From Setophaga petechia (Eukaryota; Chordata; Aves; Passeriformes; Parulidae), in assembly GCA_024362935.1 (NCBI GenBank), contig JANCRA010000028.1, positions 8,552,476 through 8,616,475 on the forward strand: DNA of 64,000 nt. Reading direction: 5' to 3'. This document shows, piece after piece, positions 33,701 through 38,547 of this stretch. Position 1 is the stretch's first letter. Each line of letters begins with the position of its first letter. The notes under the pieces were generated by a model. That model saw nothing but the letters and a program-made list of their open reading frames with translations. It was not told the DNA's origin and did no database searches. Position numbers and translations under genes: made by a program.

Positions 33701-36700
33701 TCAGCCTCACAATCCCTGATCCCAGCACCAGAACCATCTCCCACGTACCCCCCTCGTGCTCCCCCAAGCCGTGCTGGCCACGCTGGGCGTCCCCACCTTA
33801 CCAGAGGGAGCAGGAGAAGGGTTTCTGCTGGGGCGAGCGCGGCACCGCACGGGAGAGGCACTGGTGGGGCGGCAGCCGGCAGCGGGGACAGCTGGGCTGA
33901 TAGGGCCACCCTAAAAATAGCCCAGGAATGCGAGGGCCCCGCCGGCCGGAGCAGCAGCAGCCGGAGAGAGAGCTGGGGGGGGACACTGGGGCCTCGGCAC
34001 CAGCAGCACCGTCACCGCTGCCAGAGGAAGTGATGTGGGCTCCAGGAACTGCCCGGCCTCCCTGCACCGTCCGCCCGGAGAGAGGGGGACACACACCCCC
34101 GAGCCAAGCGCAGCTGTGGAGCTGGAGGGGCCAGGCAGGGCTCTGTGCCCCACAGGATGGGCTTGCACAGTCCTCACCCCTGGGTGCCTGGTGTGGTGCC
34201 AGGCGGTGCAACCCTGATGCTTCTCGCTCCTCCTCTGGCTTTGCCATGGACACCGGATCCCCCCAGAATGTTCTTGGGGACAGACAGCACCCCAGCAACA
34301 CACAGTAAAGATGTTTTCACGGCAAACCTGCTTCTGGAAGTTCAAGGTGTCCCTAGAAACAGCAGGAGTGGGGCAGTGGACAAGGGGATGAGGGTGAGGG
34401 GCCTCAACATACGGGGGCTGCTGGGAGGAGCTGGTGGCACAGAGCCAGGCACGCTGGTGGCATGGAGGAGCAGCGGTGACACAGGCATGGCACACTGGGA
34501 CCCCAGCTGGCAGCTGAGCAGGTCCCTGCCCAACCAAAGTGAGACAGATGTGCCCTGAGCAAATAAACATTCCCAGAGGAAGCAGGGGCACAGCCTGGCA
34601 CACCCCACTGCACAAGGGACAGGCCACATCAAACACCCTTGGCAGGGCTGGCATAACACAGCAGGGAGTGTCTGCAGTGACACGGGTGTTCCCAGGTAGC
34701 ACAGGCATGCAGCCACTTCCACTGGGATGCCCAGCCCAGCTGTTTGGTGACAGCAGCATTTCTGCCTGGCCAGCATATTTCTCCCATTCCTAAGCCAGGA
34801 AACTCAGCACACACACCTTGGCTCATGGCTGAGCCCACTGGATACAAGCCCCCTCCCAAGACCCTGCCACACTAGGACACCAAAGCAGCACCAACCCCTC
34901 AGTGAGAGCAGAAAAAGAGCCAAATAAAGAACTTGCCAAGCACAGAAAAATGATAAAAGTGCCCCTGACACAATGAGAGTCCCACACTCCCACCCTGGTG
35001 GGACAAGGGGAACCCAGCCATGCCATGGCACCCTGGGCACAGTGACCTGCAGGGACCTGTGTGCCCATGGACAGTGGCACACAAGGTCAGCCAGCACAGC
35101 CACAGGATGCCTGTGGCCCTGTTGAAGCACTGGAGTGGTCAGAGGCGTTTCTGGAATATTTCTGGAATATTTCTGCTGGGCCGGCGCACGCCTGGGCCCT
35201 GCCTGAGGAATTCAGTCAGTAAATAAATAAATACAGTGTGGAGCTGAGCCAGCCCAGCTGCCCCACACTGGGAGCAAGGCTGGGACACAGAGGGGGTTTC
35301 CCCCCAGCCCCAATGCCCGGCCACGCTGTGCCACCAGCTGTCCCCTGTCCCCCCACAGCACTGACAGCCCCCCAAGAGGCAGCGGGTGCTGCCACTACCC
35401 AGCTGGGTCTGTGGGGACAAGGGTGACTCAGCACAGACCCCATGAGGGGGTTAAACCCCCCCTAGGGCACAGAGAGCCCAGCACCATCCCTCTCCAACCA
35501 TGGAGGGGCTTCCAGAGCAACAGCCCAAAGTATGTCTATAATTTCCTGTTTCAAAAAGGATCATTTTTATTTAAATTAGGACCAGAAACATTCCAGGGAG
35601 CTTAGTGGGGCCTGGGGGAGAGCCGAGCCTCCCTGTGTGCCAGCACCTTGTGTGAGGGACCCCCAGCTGCACCCAGCACCCCAGTCTGGGCTCCCTAGCA
35701 CCAGCAAAGCCACAGTGTGTCACTCTGGTGCACCATGAGGAGGAGGAGGAGGAGGAGGAGGCATCCTGTGCAAGTGCTGCAGTGGCAACCCCACAGCACA
35801 GTCCCTGCCAGTCCTCTGGCCAGCTCCCACCAGCTGATGCCGTCAAACCACACCATGTTCCAGCACAAGGCTGCACGTTGCAGCCTCTCCCATGCAGCCT
35901 CAAGGGCACTGGTGATTCTTCTCCCCCTCCCCAGCCCAGCCTGGCGCTCCTGGAAGGCACAGGAACCTCGCTGGCCCTCTGTGTGTGACATCCAACACAC
36001 ACCTGCCTCCATGCCAAGGCACAGCCCTGCCCCGTACCCACACAGGGTTATCCTACCAGGAGTTATCCAGGTGTTCACACAGGGCTATCCCACCAGGGGT
36101 TATCCAGGTGTCCACACAGGGCTATCTCACCAGGGGTTATCCAGACAGTCATGCCCAGTGTCCACATACCAGGGGTTGTCCAGGTGTCCAACAGGGTTAT
36201 CCTACCAGGGGTTATCCAGGTACCCACACAGGGTTATTCCACCAGGGGTTATCCAGGTGCCCACACAGGGCTATCCCACCAGGGGTTATCCAGGCAGTCG
36301 TGCCCAGAGTCCACACACCAGGGGTTATCCAGTTGTTCACACAGGGTTATCCCACCAGGGGTTATCCAGGCAGGAGTGCCCTGTGTCCTGTGTCCACACA
36401 GGGCTATCCCACCAGGAGTTATCCAGTTGTTCACACAGGGCTATCCCACCAGGGGTTACCCTGGCAGCAGTGCCCACTGACGCCTGCAGGGCTCCAGGAG
36501 GAGCTGGGGAAAGGCACGGCTCTGGCTCAGCGCAGACTCCACCCCGCAGCGCTGGCATCTGCTTGAGCAGCACATGGAGCCCCGCGGTGACCCTCACTCC
36601 ATCCTGGCCACCAACCCGCAGGCACAGGGCCTCGCCATGCACACTGTGGCTCTCCCCAATGCAGCCAACCTGCTCTGCAGGCACAGGCACCCTCCTCCCC

Positions 36701-38472
36701 CAAGGAAGGCTTAAAAGTACACTAAATAAGTCCAGTTATCCGCTAAACAGCACCACTCTGCTGCACCCCCTGGCACCACAGAGGGGGTCCAGCCCTGCAG
36801 GATGCTGTTTGGGGGGCTCTGCTGGGGTGCCAGCTGGCCAGGACGCTGGTTAGCCTGCGGCAGGGTCAGCAGTGCCGGGCAGCAGGCGTGAGGGATGTGG
36901 GTCACCCAGCCATTAAGTTTCTATTTATACAGCAGCAGCAGCAGCAGCAGTAGCTGCGTACGCAGGGCTGTGCACGCCGGCAGCAGCTCCCAGCCCCTGG
37001 CACACTGTGTGCCTGCCCAGTCCCCGGGGAGGATCCCTGTGGGGGACGCCAGCGTGGGCAGTGGAGCAAGCAGTGTCCTTCTGCAAAGTAGCCTTTGGAA
37101 TTTCCTGGCAGTGAGGAGCAAAGCTCCCTTCTCAGCTGGACTGTGCTCAGTCAGCAAAGATACGGGGACATACTTCCCGCAGGCAATGCAGAGCTGGGCT
37201 CTCCTCTAGCAGGAGGAAAACTCAACCCAACAGCACCCTGAGCACTTTGGGAGGCAAAACCCACCAGTGATGATTTGCAAGACCTGATGCATCACTGCTG
37301 CATCCCTGCCACAGCCTTCCACTCCTCCCTGTGCATCCTGGCTGGAGCAGCCCCAGCACCCGCTGTTTCCCACAGCCCTTGCCAACCCAAACACCCCCAC
37401 GAGGACGCTGGCACTGGCAGAACCCAGGCCTGGCAGTGCCCGTGGCTGGGACAGCGTTACTCACATCCCAGGCAGCACGGCGTGTCCCCTGGCCGCCCCG
37501 CAGCCAGCAGCGGCTCAGCTCGCTCAGCTCCAGGATGGGCTGCACCTTCAGCTGCACCGTCTCCCCCGACTGCCGGATCATCTCCACGATCTCATCCCGG
37601 GATTTGTTCTCCACGTTCCTCCCGTTGATCTCCACCAGCCGGTCTCCCGGCACCAAGCCCAAGGCCAAGTCTTTGGTGCCGGCTCCGGGCTCGGCAAAGT
37701 GCACGACGCGCCGGTACACCTGCCCGTCGGGGCCACGGTCCAGCATGGTGGTGCGGCGCAGGGAGAAGCCAAAGTCGCCCGTGTTGCGCCTCTGCAGCTC
37801 CAGCTGCCGTGGGGTGGGGGGCTGGGGGGGCACCAGGGCGGGCAGCCGAAGCTCGGCAGGGAACTTCTTACCAATCAGCTCCGGCACCCTGGCACGCAGG
37901 GAGGCGGCAGGAGGGGTGCGGGGCTGTCCAGGGGGAACCCCCTGCTTGTCCAGCGGGGCGTCCAGCATGCGCACCTCCACCTGAGGAGAGGGGGCTGCCG
38001 AGTGCTCTGAGGGCGTGGAGGTCTCTGAGGTGCTCTCATCCCGGCTTTTCTGGGAGAAGGAGAAGCGTTTGACAATCACCTGGGAGTTCTGCTTGGCCAA
38101 GGAGCCAAACTTGGCTGCCCGCTGCAGCACCGAGCCCTTGAAGTTGGTATCATCCGCCTTGAGATCGTCGCTGGAGCTGGCCGTGCTCAGGTGGCCTGAG
38201 TCCAAGATGACGCTGCCCCGGTTGCTGTCAGAGTCAATATCTGTGAGGTGCAGCTCAGAGCCACTGGCCACTTTAATGGGGATGGGGTTGGAGATCTCCA
38301 GGCGGGTCTTGGAGTCCCGCTTGGAGGCACGGTTGAGGTTGAAGAAGCCCCGGCGCATGCTCATCTCCTCCAGGCTCTTGAGTTCAGCTGCTGACATTCG
38401 CTCCTTTTTCTCCTTTTTCTTCTCCTTCCGGGCCCCATCCTTCTCTTTGTCCTTCTTCATCAGGTTGAACAT
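6635..38472 (-). CDS. MYO18A: MYO18A, unconventional myosin-XVIIIa, long (alpha-type) form
   Basis: A class XVIII myosin: N-terminal KE-rich and PDZ region, motor domain with little or no ATPase activity in the family, one IQ motif, long coiled coil and a serine-rich tail. In mammals it links Golgi membranes (through GOLPH3) to F-actin and co-assembles with non-muscle myosin II. Here 41 coding exons from the ATG at 38472 to the stop at 6635 join in one frame with GT-AG borders to 2,052 codons; human alpha is 2,054. Exon coordinates are given in the sub-entries: N-terminal exon, motor, coiled coil, terminal exon. The motor P-loop is GTSGSGKTT (residues 502-510). Alternative 5' and 3' exons inside the gene predict a second, gamma-like form. 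The transcript starts in a CpG island near 43.2 kb. Confidence 0.96.
6774..7851 (-). other. MYO18A: Intron before the terminal exon, probable 3'UTR of the gamma form
   Basis: No further coding exon was seen. If the 7852-9013 exon is used as a terminal exon, its 3'UTR would run down through this stretch to the minus-strand AATAAA at 6928-6933, about 0.9 kb after its stop. The sequence is otherwise unremarkable mixed-composition DNA. Confidence 0.45.
6928..6933 (-). terminator. MYO18A: Candidate poly(A) signal for the alternative MYO18A 3' exon
   Basis: Minus-strand AATAAA followed by an A-rich stretch, 0.9 kb downstream of the TGA-type stop region at 7852-7854. No other canonical minus-strand signal was noticed between 6934 and 7851. 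Use of this site is inferred from position only. Confidence 0.4.
7852..9013 (-). CDS. MYO18A: MYO18A alternative C-terminal exon (gamma-like tail, 386 residues)
   Basis: A 1,162-nt open exon. The acceptor GGCGCAG at 9014-9020 leaves one base that completes the AG codon of the exon at 9929-10051, the same phase as the standard last exon, so the two are mutually exclusive ends. The encoded tail is Ser/Arg-rich, with the patch [11 protein letters not shown], an acidic DSSEEEEEQ, a long lysine run ([13 protein letters not shown]) and a poly-serine patch. It ends [15 protein letters not shown]. As I remember it, the paralogue MYO18B ends in a similar IMKKYLQ motif, and mouse cardiac Myo18A-gamma has an extra C-terminal extension; this exon fits both. 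Not proven without transcripts. Confidence 0.82.
9014..9928 (-). other. MYO18A: MYO18A intron with an AT-rich island (9110-9330)
   Basis: 9110-9330 is AT-rich and non-repetitive (for example TTCAATTTATTTCATTGTC and CAATAACAAAATG), resembling conserved non-coding DNA. 9331-9928 is ordinary GC-rich intron with no exon or repeat recognised. Confidence 0.4.
9929..19705 (-). CDS. MYO18A: MYO18A coiled-coil and proximal tail exons
   Basis: Nineteen exons on the minus strand, in transcript order: 19562-19705, 18479-18568, 18274-18393, 18086-18197, 17856-17983, 17598-17752, 16332-16455, 16055-16255, 15649-15759, 15223-15327, 14965-15111, 14761-14874, 14501-14617, 14316-14399, 13963-14100, 12887-13072, 12664-12803, 11563-11607, 9929-10051. 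Phases agree at every junction. They encode roughly residues 1213-2006. The first exon holds KDWPWWKLF, the head-rod junction typical of class II/XVIII myosins. The rest is almost unbroken heptad coiled coil, for example [20 protein letters not shown]. The last exon gives [20 protein letters not shown], the hallmark non-helical tail. The exon at 11563-11607 is only 45 nt ([14 protein letters not shown]) and sits alone between long introns. Confidence 0.93.
10052..11562 (-). other. MYO18A: MYO18A intron with an AT-rich island (10470-10850)
   Basis: 10470-10850 is a non-repetitive AT-rich island with words such as TTTACGTCCCGGCGTAAA, GTTGGTAACCATATTGATTG and CTGCATTGCAAAATCC. It looks like conserved regulatory DNA. 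10851-11562 is ordinary intron with A-rich runs near 11112-11160. No extra exon was recognised. Confidence 0.4.
11790..12272 (+). mobile_element. CR1 LINE fragment, plus orientation
   Basis: The 3' portion of a CR1 element: GGCAACAGAGCTGAGGAAG, a GAGAAGCAACTGAGGGAGCT-type segment, the CAACTTCC...AGGAAGTTG palindrome near 11938-11960, and the CR1 3' end with ATTCTATAATTCTAT repeats at about 12255-12268. The 5' end is truncated, as usual. It lies in the MYO18A intron between exons 11563-11607 and 12664-12803, antisense to the gene. Confidence 0.88.
12430..12562. repeat. Degenerate tandem repeat built on GATGCA/CATGGAC words
   Basis: Repeated words of the type GGATGCAC, GCATGGAC and GACAGATG at irregular short spacing suggest an eroded minisatellite. 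Intronic in MYO18A; no coding role is evident. Confidence 0.5.
13024..13473. repeat. MYO18A: Tandem duplication including part of a MYO18A exon
   Basis: Two copies of a unit of about 228 bp: 13024-13252 and 13252-13473. Copy 1 begins inside the true exon 12887-13072 and includes its first 49 bases, its splice acceptor and the adjoining intron. Copy 2 repeats the same order, with CTCCATCAGCTTCTCCATG for CTCCGTCAGCTTCTCCATG and a preserved CAG acceptor. The exon copy has no donor after it and runs out of the coiled-coil reading, so it is a broken exon fragment and a potential decoy acceptor upstream of the real one. Confidence 0.88.
13480..13745. promoter_or_regulatory. AT-rich intronic block resembling a conserved element
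   Basis: Between the tandem duplication and the exon at 13963-14100 lies a non-repetitive stretch with GTAATTAAAACATGTAACG, GCATATTTATGG, GGAAATAATAGC and CTATAATTTCCC. It contrasts with the GC-rich intron and has no open frame of interest. Conservation is untested. Confidence 0.33.
16456..17597 (-). other. MYO18A: MYO18A intron with a strong AT-rich island (17040-17300)
   Basis: 16456-17030 is ordinary intron. 17040-17300 is non-repetitive and AT-rich, with TTGAAATTAATTAGATTGGA and the nearby words TAATAAACAGCTGCATTAGC, ATTACCATAATGAG and CTGCTTAATAACG. This is one of the clearest enhancer-like islands in the window. No exon was recognised. Confidence 0.42.
18569..19561 (-). other. MYO18A: MYO18A intron with regulatory-like block and minisatellite
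   Basis: 18569-19080 is ordinary GC-rich intron. 19080-19290 is AT-enriched and non-repetitive (GGATGCTAATGACATGCTGA, TTCGCAAATTAGGGAGCAAT), resembling conserved non-coding DNA. 19296-19490 is a degenerate tandem repeat of about 24 bp based on GGATCCTGCATCCCACCCCA. No exon was recognised. Confidence 0.45.
19296..19490. repeat. Degenerate minisatellite, about 24-bp unit
   Basis: At least six imperfect units of GGATCCTGCATCCCACCCCA(CC) type lie in tandem, several with the GGGATCC/CAGGATCC word. Intronic in MYO18A. Confidence 0.6.
19706..20158 (-). other. MYO18A: MYO18A intron, nothing notable
   Basis: A 450-base intron between the IQ exon and the head-rod exon. It contains a short direct repeat (CCCCCTGGCCCCCCGGTT type) near 20008-20040 and a modestly AT-rich part at 19820-19930. 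No exon or known repeat was recognised. Confidence 0.5.
20159..28735 (-). CDS. MYO18A: MYO18A motor domain and IQ exons
   Basis: Twenty exons in transcript order: 28648-28735, 28424-28533, 28169-28345, 27843-28053, 27472-27614, 26701-26801, 26551-26614, 26297-26441, 24897-24908, 24257-24433, 24088-24178, 23810-24002, 23317-23403, 22587-22728, 22219-22378, 21953-22139, 21616-21850, 20688-20797, 20534-20599, 20159-20287. The first is shared by all forms ([20 protein letters not shown]). The P-loop GTSGSGKTT lies in 27843-28053 and [10 protein letters not shown] (switch I region) in 27472-27614. Switch II reads DTPGAQNP in 23810-24002; the usual phenylalanine after glycine is alanine. [17 protein letters not shown] follows. 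The last exon ends with the IQ-like [19 protein letters not shown]. The donor of 20159-20287 (GTTCGT) is weak. Family members bind actin but hydrolyse ATP poorly or not at all. Confidence 0.93.
20798..21615 (-). other. MYO18A: MYO18A intron with an AT-rich island (21120-21345)
   Basis: 21120-21345 carries TCTTAATTAACGATGAGG, several ATTGAT words and GTATCGATAAATGC. ATCGAT/ATTGAT are ONECUT/CUX-type sites. The rest is ordinary intron with no exon recognised. Confidence 0.4.
22440..22540 (-). mobile_element. CR1 3'-end fragment, minus orientation
   Basis: The stretch CACAGAACCCCAGAATGGCT, then TTGGAAGGCACC, then CCAACCCCCTGCCATGGGCA is the reverse complement of a CR1 3' end. It is intronic in MYO18A, between exons 22219-22378 and 22587-22728, and in the same orientation as the gene. 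Confidence 0.82.
22729..23316 (-). other. MYO18A: MYO18A intron with a degenerate repeat (22985-23105)
   Basis: 22985-23105 repeats words of the type GGGACCAGAGCA, GGACTGGAGAACCTTGG and GAGCACCTTGGGG in tandem, an eroded minisatellite. The next intron (23404-23809) is plain. No exon was recognised in either. Confidence 0.45.
24897..24908 (-). CDS. MYO18A: MYO18A 12-nt microexon in the motor domain
   Basis: Minus strand: acceptor TTTGCAATGCAG, twelve bases ACGCCGACGAAG, donor GTAAAG. The previous exon ends ...ACC AAA G and the next starts CT GGG AGG. With the microexon the junction reads GATK-DADEA-GRKQF; without it, GATK-A-GRKQF. As I remember it, human MYO18A has four extra residues with E/A character at this point, while MYO18B has the shorter spacing. 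Inclusion keeps frame, so it may be alternatively spliced. Flanking introns: 24434-24896 and 24909-26296. Confidence 0.78.
24909..26296 (-). other. MYO18A: MYO18A intron, no further exon recognised
   Basis: A 1.4-kb GC-rich intron upstream of the microexon. Degenerate CCCCAAGAGCACCCCA-type words near 25390-25440 form a short imperfect repeat. Otherwise nothing recognised on either strand. The open frames here lack splice support. Confidence 0.5.
27208..27400 (-). mobile_element. CR1 3'-end fragment, minus orientation
   Basis: GAATCATGGAATGGTTTGG, TTGGAAAGGACC, AACCCCTGCCATGGGCAAGG and CTATCCAACCTGGCCTTGAA are the reverse complement of a CR1 3' end. It lies in the MYO18A intron between exons 26701-26801 and 27472-27614; the far end is uncertain. 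Confidence 0.85.
28736..29966 (-). other. MYO18A: MYO18A intron upstream of the shared exon 28648-28735
   Basis: Mixed GC-rich intron. 29080-29180 is a degenerate GGGACATG/GGACACA tandem repeat. A 351-residue open frame crosses this intron on the minus strand but is intron read-through into the true exon. No additional exon was recognised. Confidence 0.5.
29967..32711 (-). CDS. MYO18A: MYO18A alternative N-terminal exon set (gamma-like)
   Basis: Six candidate exons, all phase 0, in transcript order: 32676-32711 (ATG at 32709-32711, [12 protein letters not shown], donor GTGAGT), 32016-32072, 30944-31624, 30694-30747, 30395-30499, 29967-30002. They feed in frame into the shared exon 28648-28735 in place of the PDZ exon and add about 323 residues. 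Acceptors for 32016-32072, 30944-31624 and 29967-30002 have good pyrimidine tracts. The acceptor of 30694-30747 is ambiguous (CTGCAG or an upstream AG that adds KKLQ), and the 32676-32711 start exon has a weak acceptor. Mouse Myo18A-gamma, a heart isoform, is described as having alternative N- and C-terminal extensions; this set fits. With the 7852-9013 exon the product would be about 2,380 residues. Confidence 0.72.
30944..31624 (-). CDS. MYO18A: Large gamma-type N-terminal exon with KSPEP repeats
   Basis: 681 nt, acceptor GTGACTGCAG, donor GTACCG, 227 codons with no stop. The product is low-complexity and probably disordered. It opens with [16 protein letters not shown], then has four SPEP motifs (three KSPEP near the start and [10 protein letters not shown] later), a basic-hydrophobic run [18 protein letters not shown], a proline run [11 protein letters not shown] and ends ALERHK. 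KSP motifs are usual targets of proline-directed kinases, and the proline run could bind SH3 domains; both are inference. The continuous frame and clean borders support a real coding exon. Confidence 0.8.
31625..32015 (-). other. MYO18A: MYO18A intron between gamma exons
   Basis: Ordinary GC-rich intron of about 390 bases; nothing recognised. The neighbouring intron 32073-32675 and the intron 30003-30394 are likewise plain, without repeats or further exon candidates. Confidence 0.5.
32712..33801 (-). other. MYO18A: Intron between candidate gamma first exon and start-codon exon
   Basis: GC-rich intronic DNA with no repeat family or exon recognised on either strand. If the 32676-32711 block is spliced from the first exon at 33802, this is gamma intron 1. 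Confidence 0.45.
33802..33888 (-). other. MYO18A: Candidate non-coding first exon of the gamma MYO18A transcript
   Basis: On the minus strand a good donor CTCTG/GTAAGG lies at 33800-33801, about 110 bases downstream of a MEF2/TATA-like element. The stretch between them contains no ATG. The 5' end is an estimate, about 25-30 bases below the TATA-like box. It would splice to the ATG exon ending at 32711. Confidence 0.5.
33889..33930 (-). promoter_or_regulatory. MYO18A: Muscle-type promoter: MCAT + MEF2 (TATA-like) + E-box
   Basis: On the minus strand CATTCCT (33924-33930) is a perfect M-CAT (TEAD) site. CTATTTTTAG (33911-33920) is a perfect match to the MEF2 consensus YTAWWWWTAR and can also serve as a TATA-like box. 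CAGCTG (33889-33894) is an E-box of the myogenic bHLH type. The three lie within 42 bases, immediately upstream of the candidate gamma first exon. Such clusters are typical of striated-muscle promoters and fit a heart isoform. Confidence 0.6.
35738..35761. repeat. (AGG)n simple repeat
   Basis: Eight perfect AGG triplets in the intron after the MYO18A PDZ exon. Confidence 0.95.
36036..36475. repeat. Minisatellite, about 37-bp unit with a longer variant unit
   Basis: About eleven tandem units built from GGTTATCCAGGTGTCCACAC followed by AGGGCTATCCCACCAGG. Several units are extended by an insert of the type CAGNCAGTCNTGCCCAGNGT, giving an alternating short/long pattern. Differences are mostly single bases (GGTTATCC or GGCTATCC; CCAGGGG or CCAGGAG). 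Intronic in MYO18A. Confidence 0.93.
36930..36950. repeat. (CAG)7 simple repeat
   Basis: Seven perfect CAG triplets on the plus strand, directly after CTATTTATA, in a MYO18A intron. Confidence 0.95.
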
Positions 38473-38547
38473 GGTGGATAGAGGCTTGGGGCACTCCTGC
38501 CCCCACAGCAGGGCACTGGACTGGGGCGCCGGTCACGGCACAGCCGC
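37465..38547 (-). CDS. MYO18A: MYO18A N-terminal exon: 5'UTR end, KE-rich and PDZ
   Basis: Acceptor CTTCTGCACAG, 75 bases of leader (38473-38547), ATG at 38470-38472, then 336 codons to the donor GAT/GTGAGT at 37463. The protein starts [13 protein letters not shown] with a K/E-rich region to about residue 25, then GFFNLNR, a serine-rich linker ([19 protein letters not shown]) and a PDZ domain at about residues 222-312. DFGFSL is the carboxylate-binding loop and [16 protein letters not shown] the central strand-helix. This exon defines the Golgi-associated alpha form; the PDZ-lacking forms skip it. It splices in frame to 28648-28735. Confidence 0.94.

Larger units (their letters stand above)
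33935..37464 (-). other. MYO18A: MYO18A intron downstream of the PDZ exon
   Basis: A 3.5-kb intron in the alpha transcript. It holds a duplicated TTTCTGGAATA word (35150-35172), an AT-rich patch at 35525-35590, an (AGG)8 run (35738-35761), a large minisatellite (36036-36475) and a (CAG)7 run (36930-36950). The 378-residue open frame across the minisatellite is a by-product of the repeat. No coding exon was recognised. Confidence 0.55.

Noticed and set aside
36036..36475. Regular repeat array considered as CRISPR
   Set aside because: Units are contiguous imperfect copies without unique spacers, in a vertebrate genome; it is a minisatellite.
35717..36853. 378-codon plus-strand open frame with repeated GLSHQGLSR peptides
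   Set aside because: The peptide repeat is the translation of a minisatellite; there is no start context or splice support.
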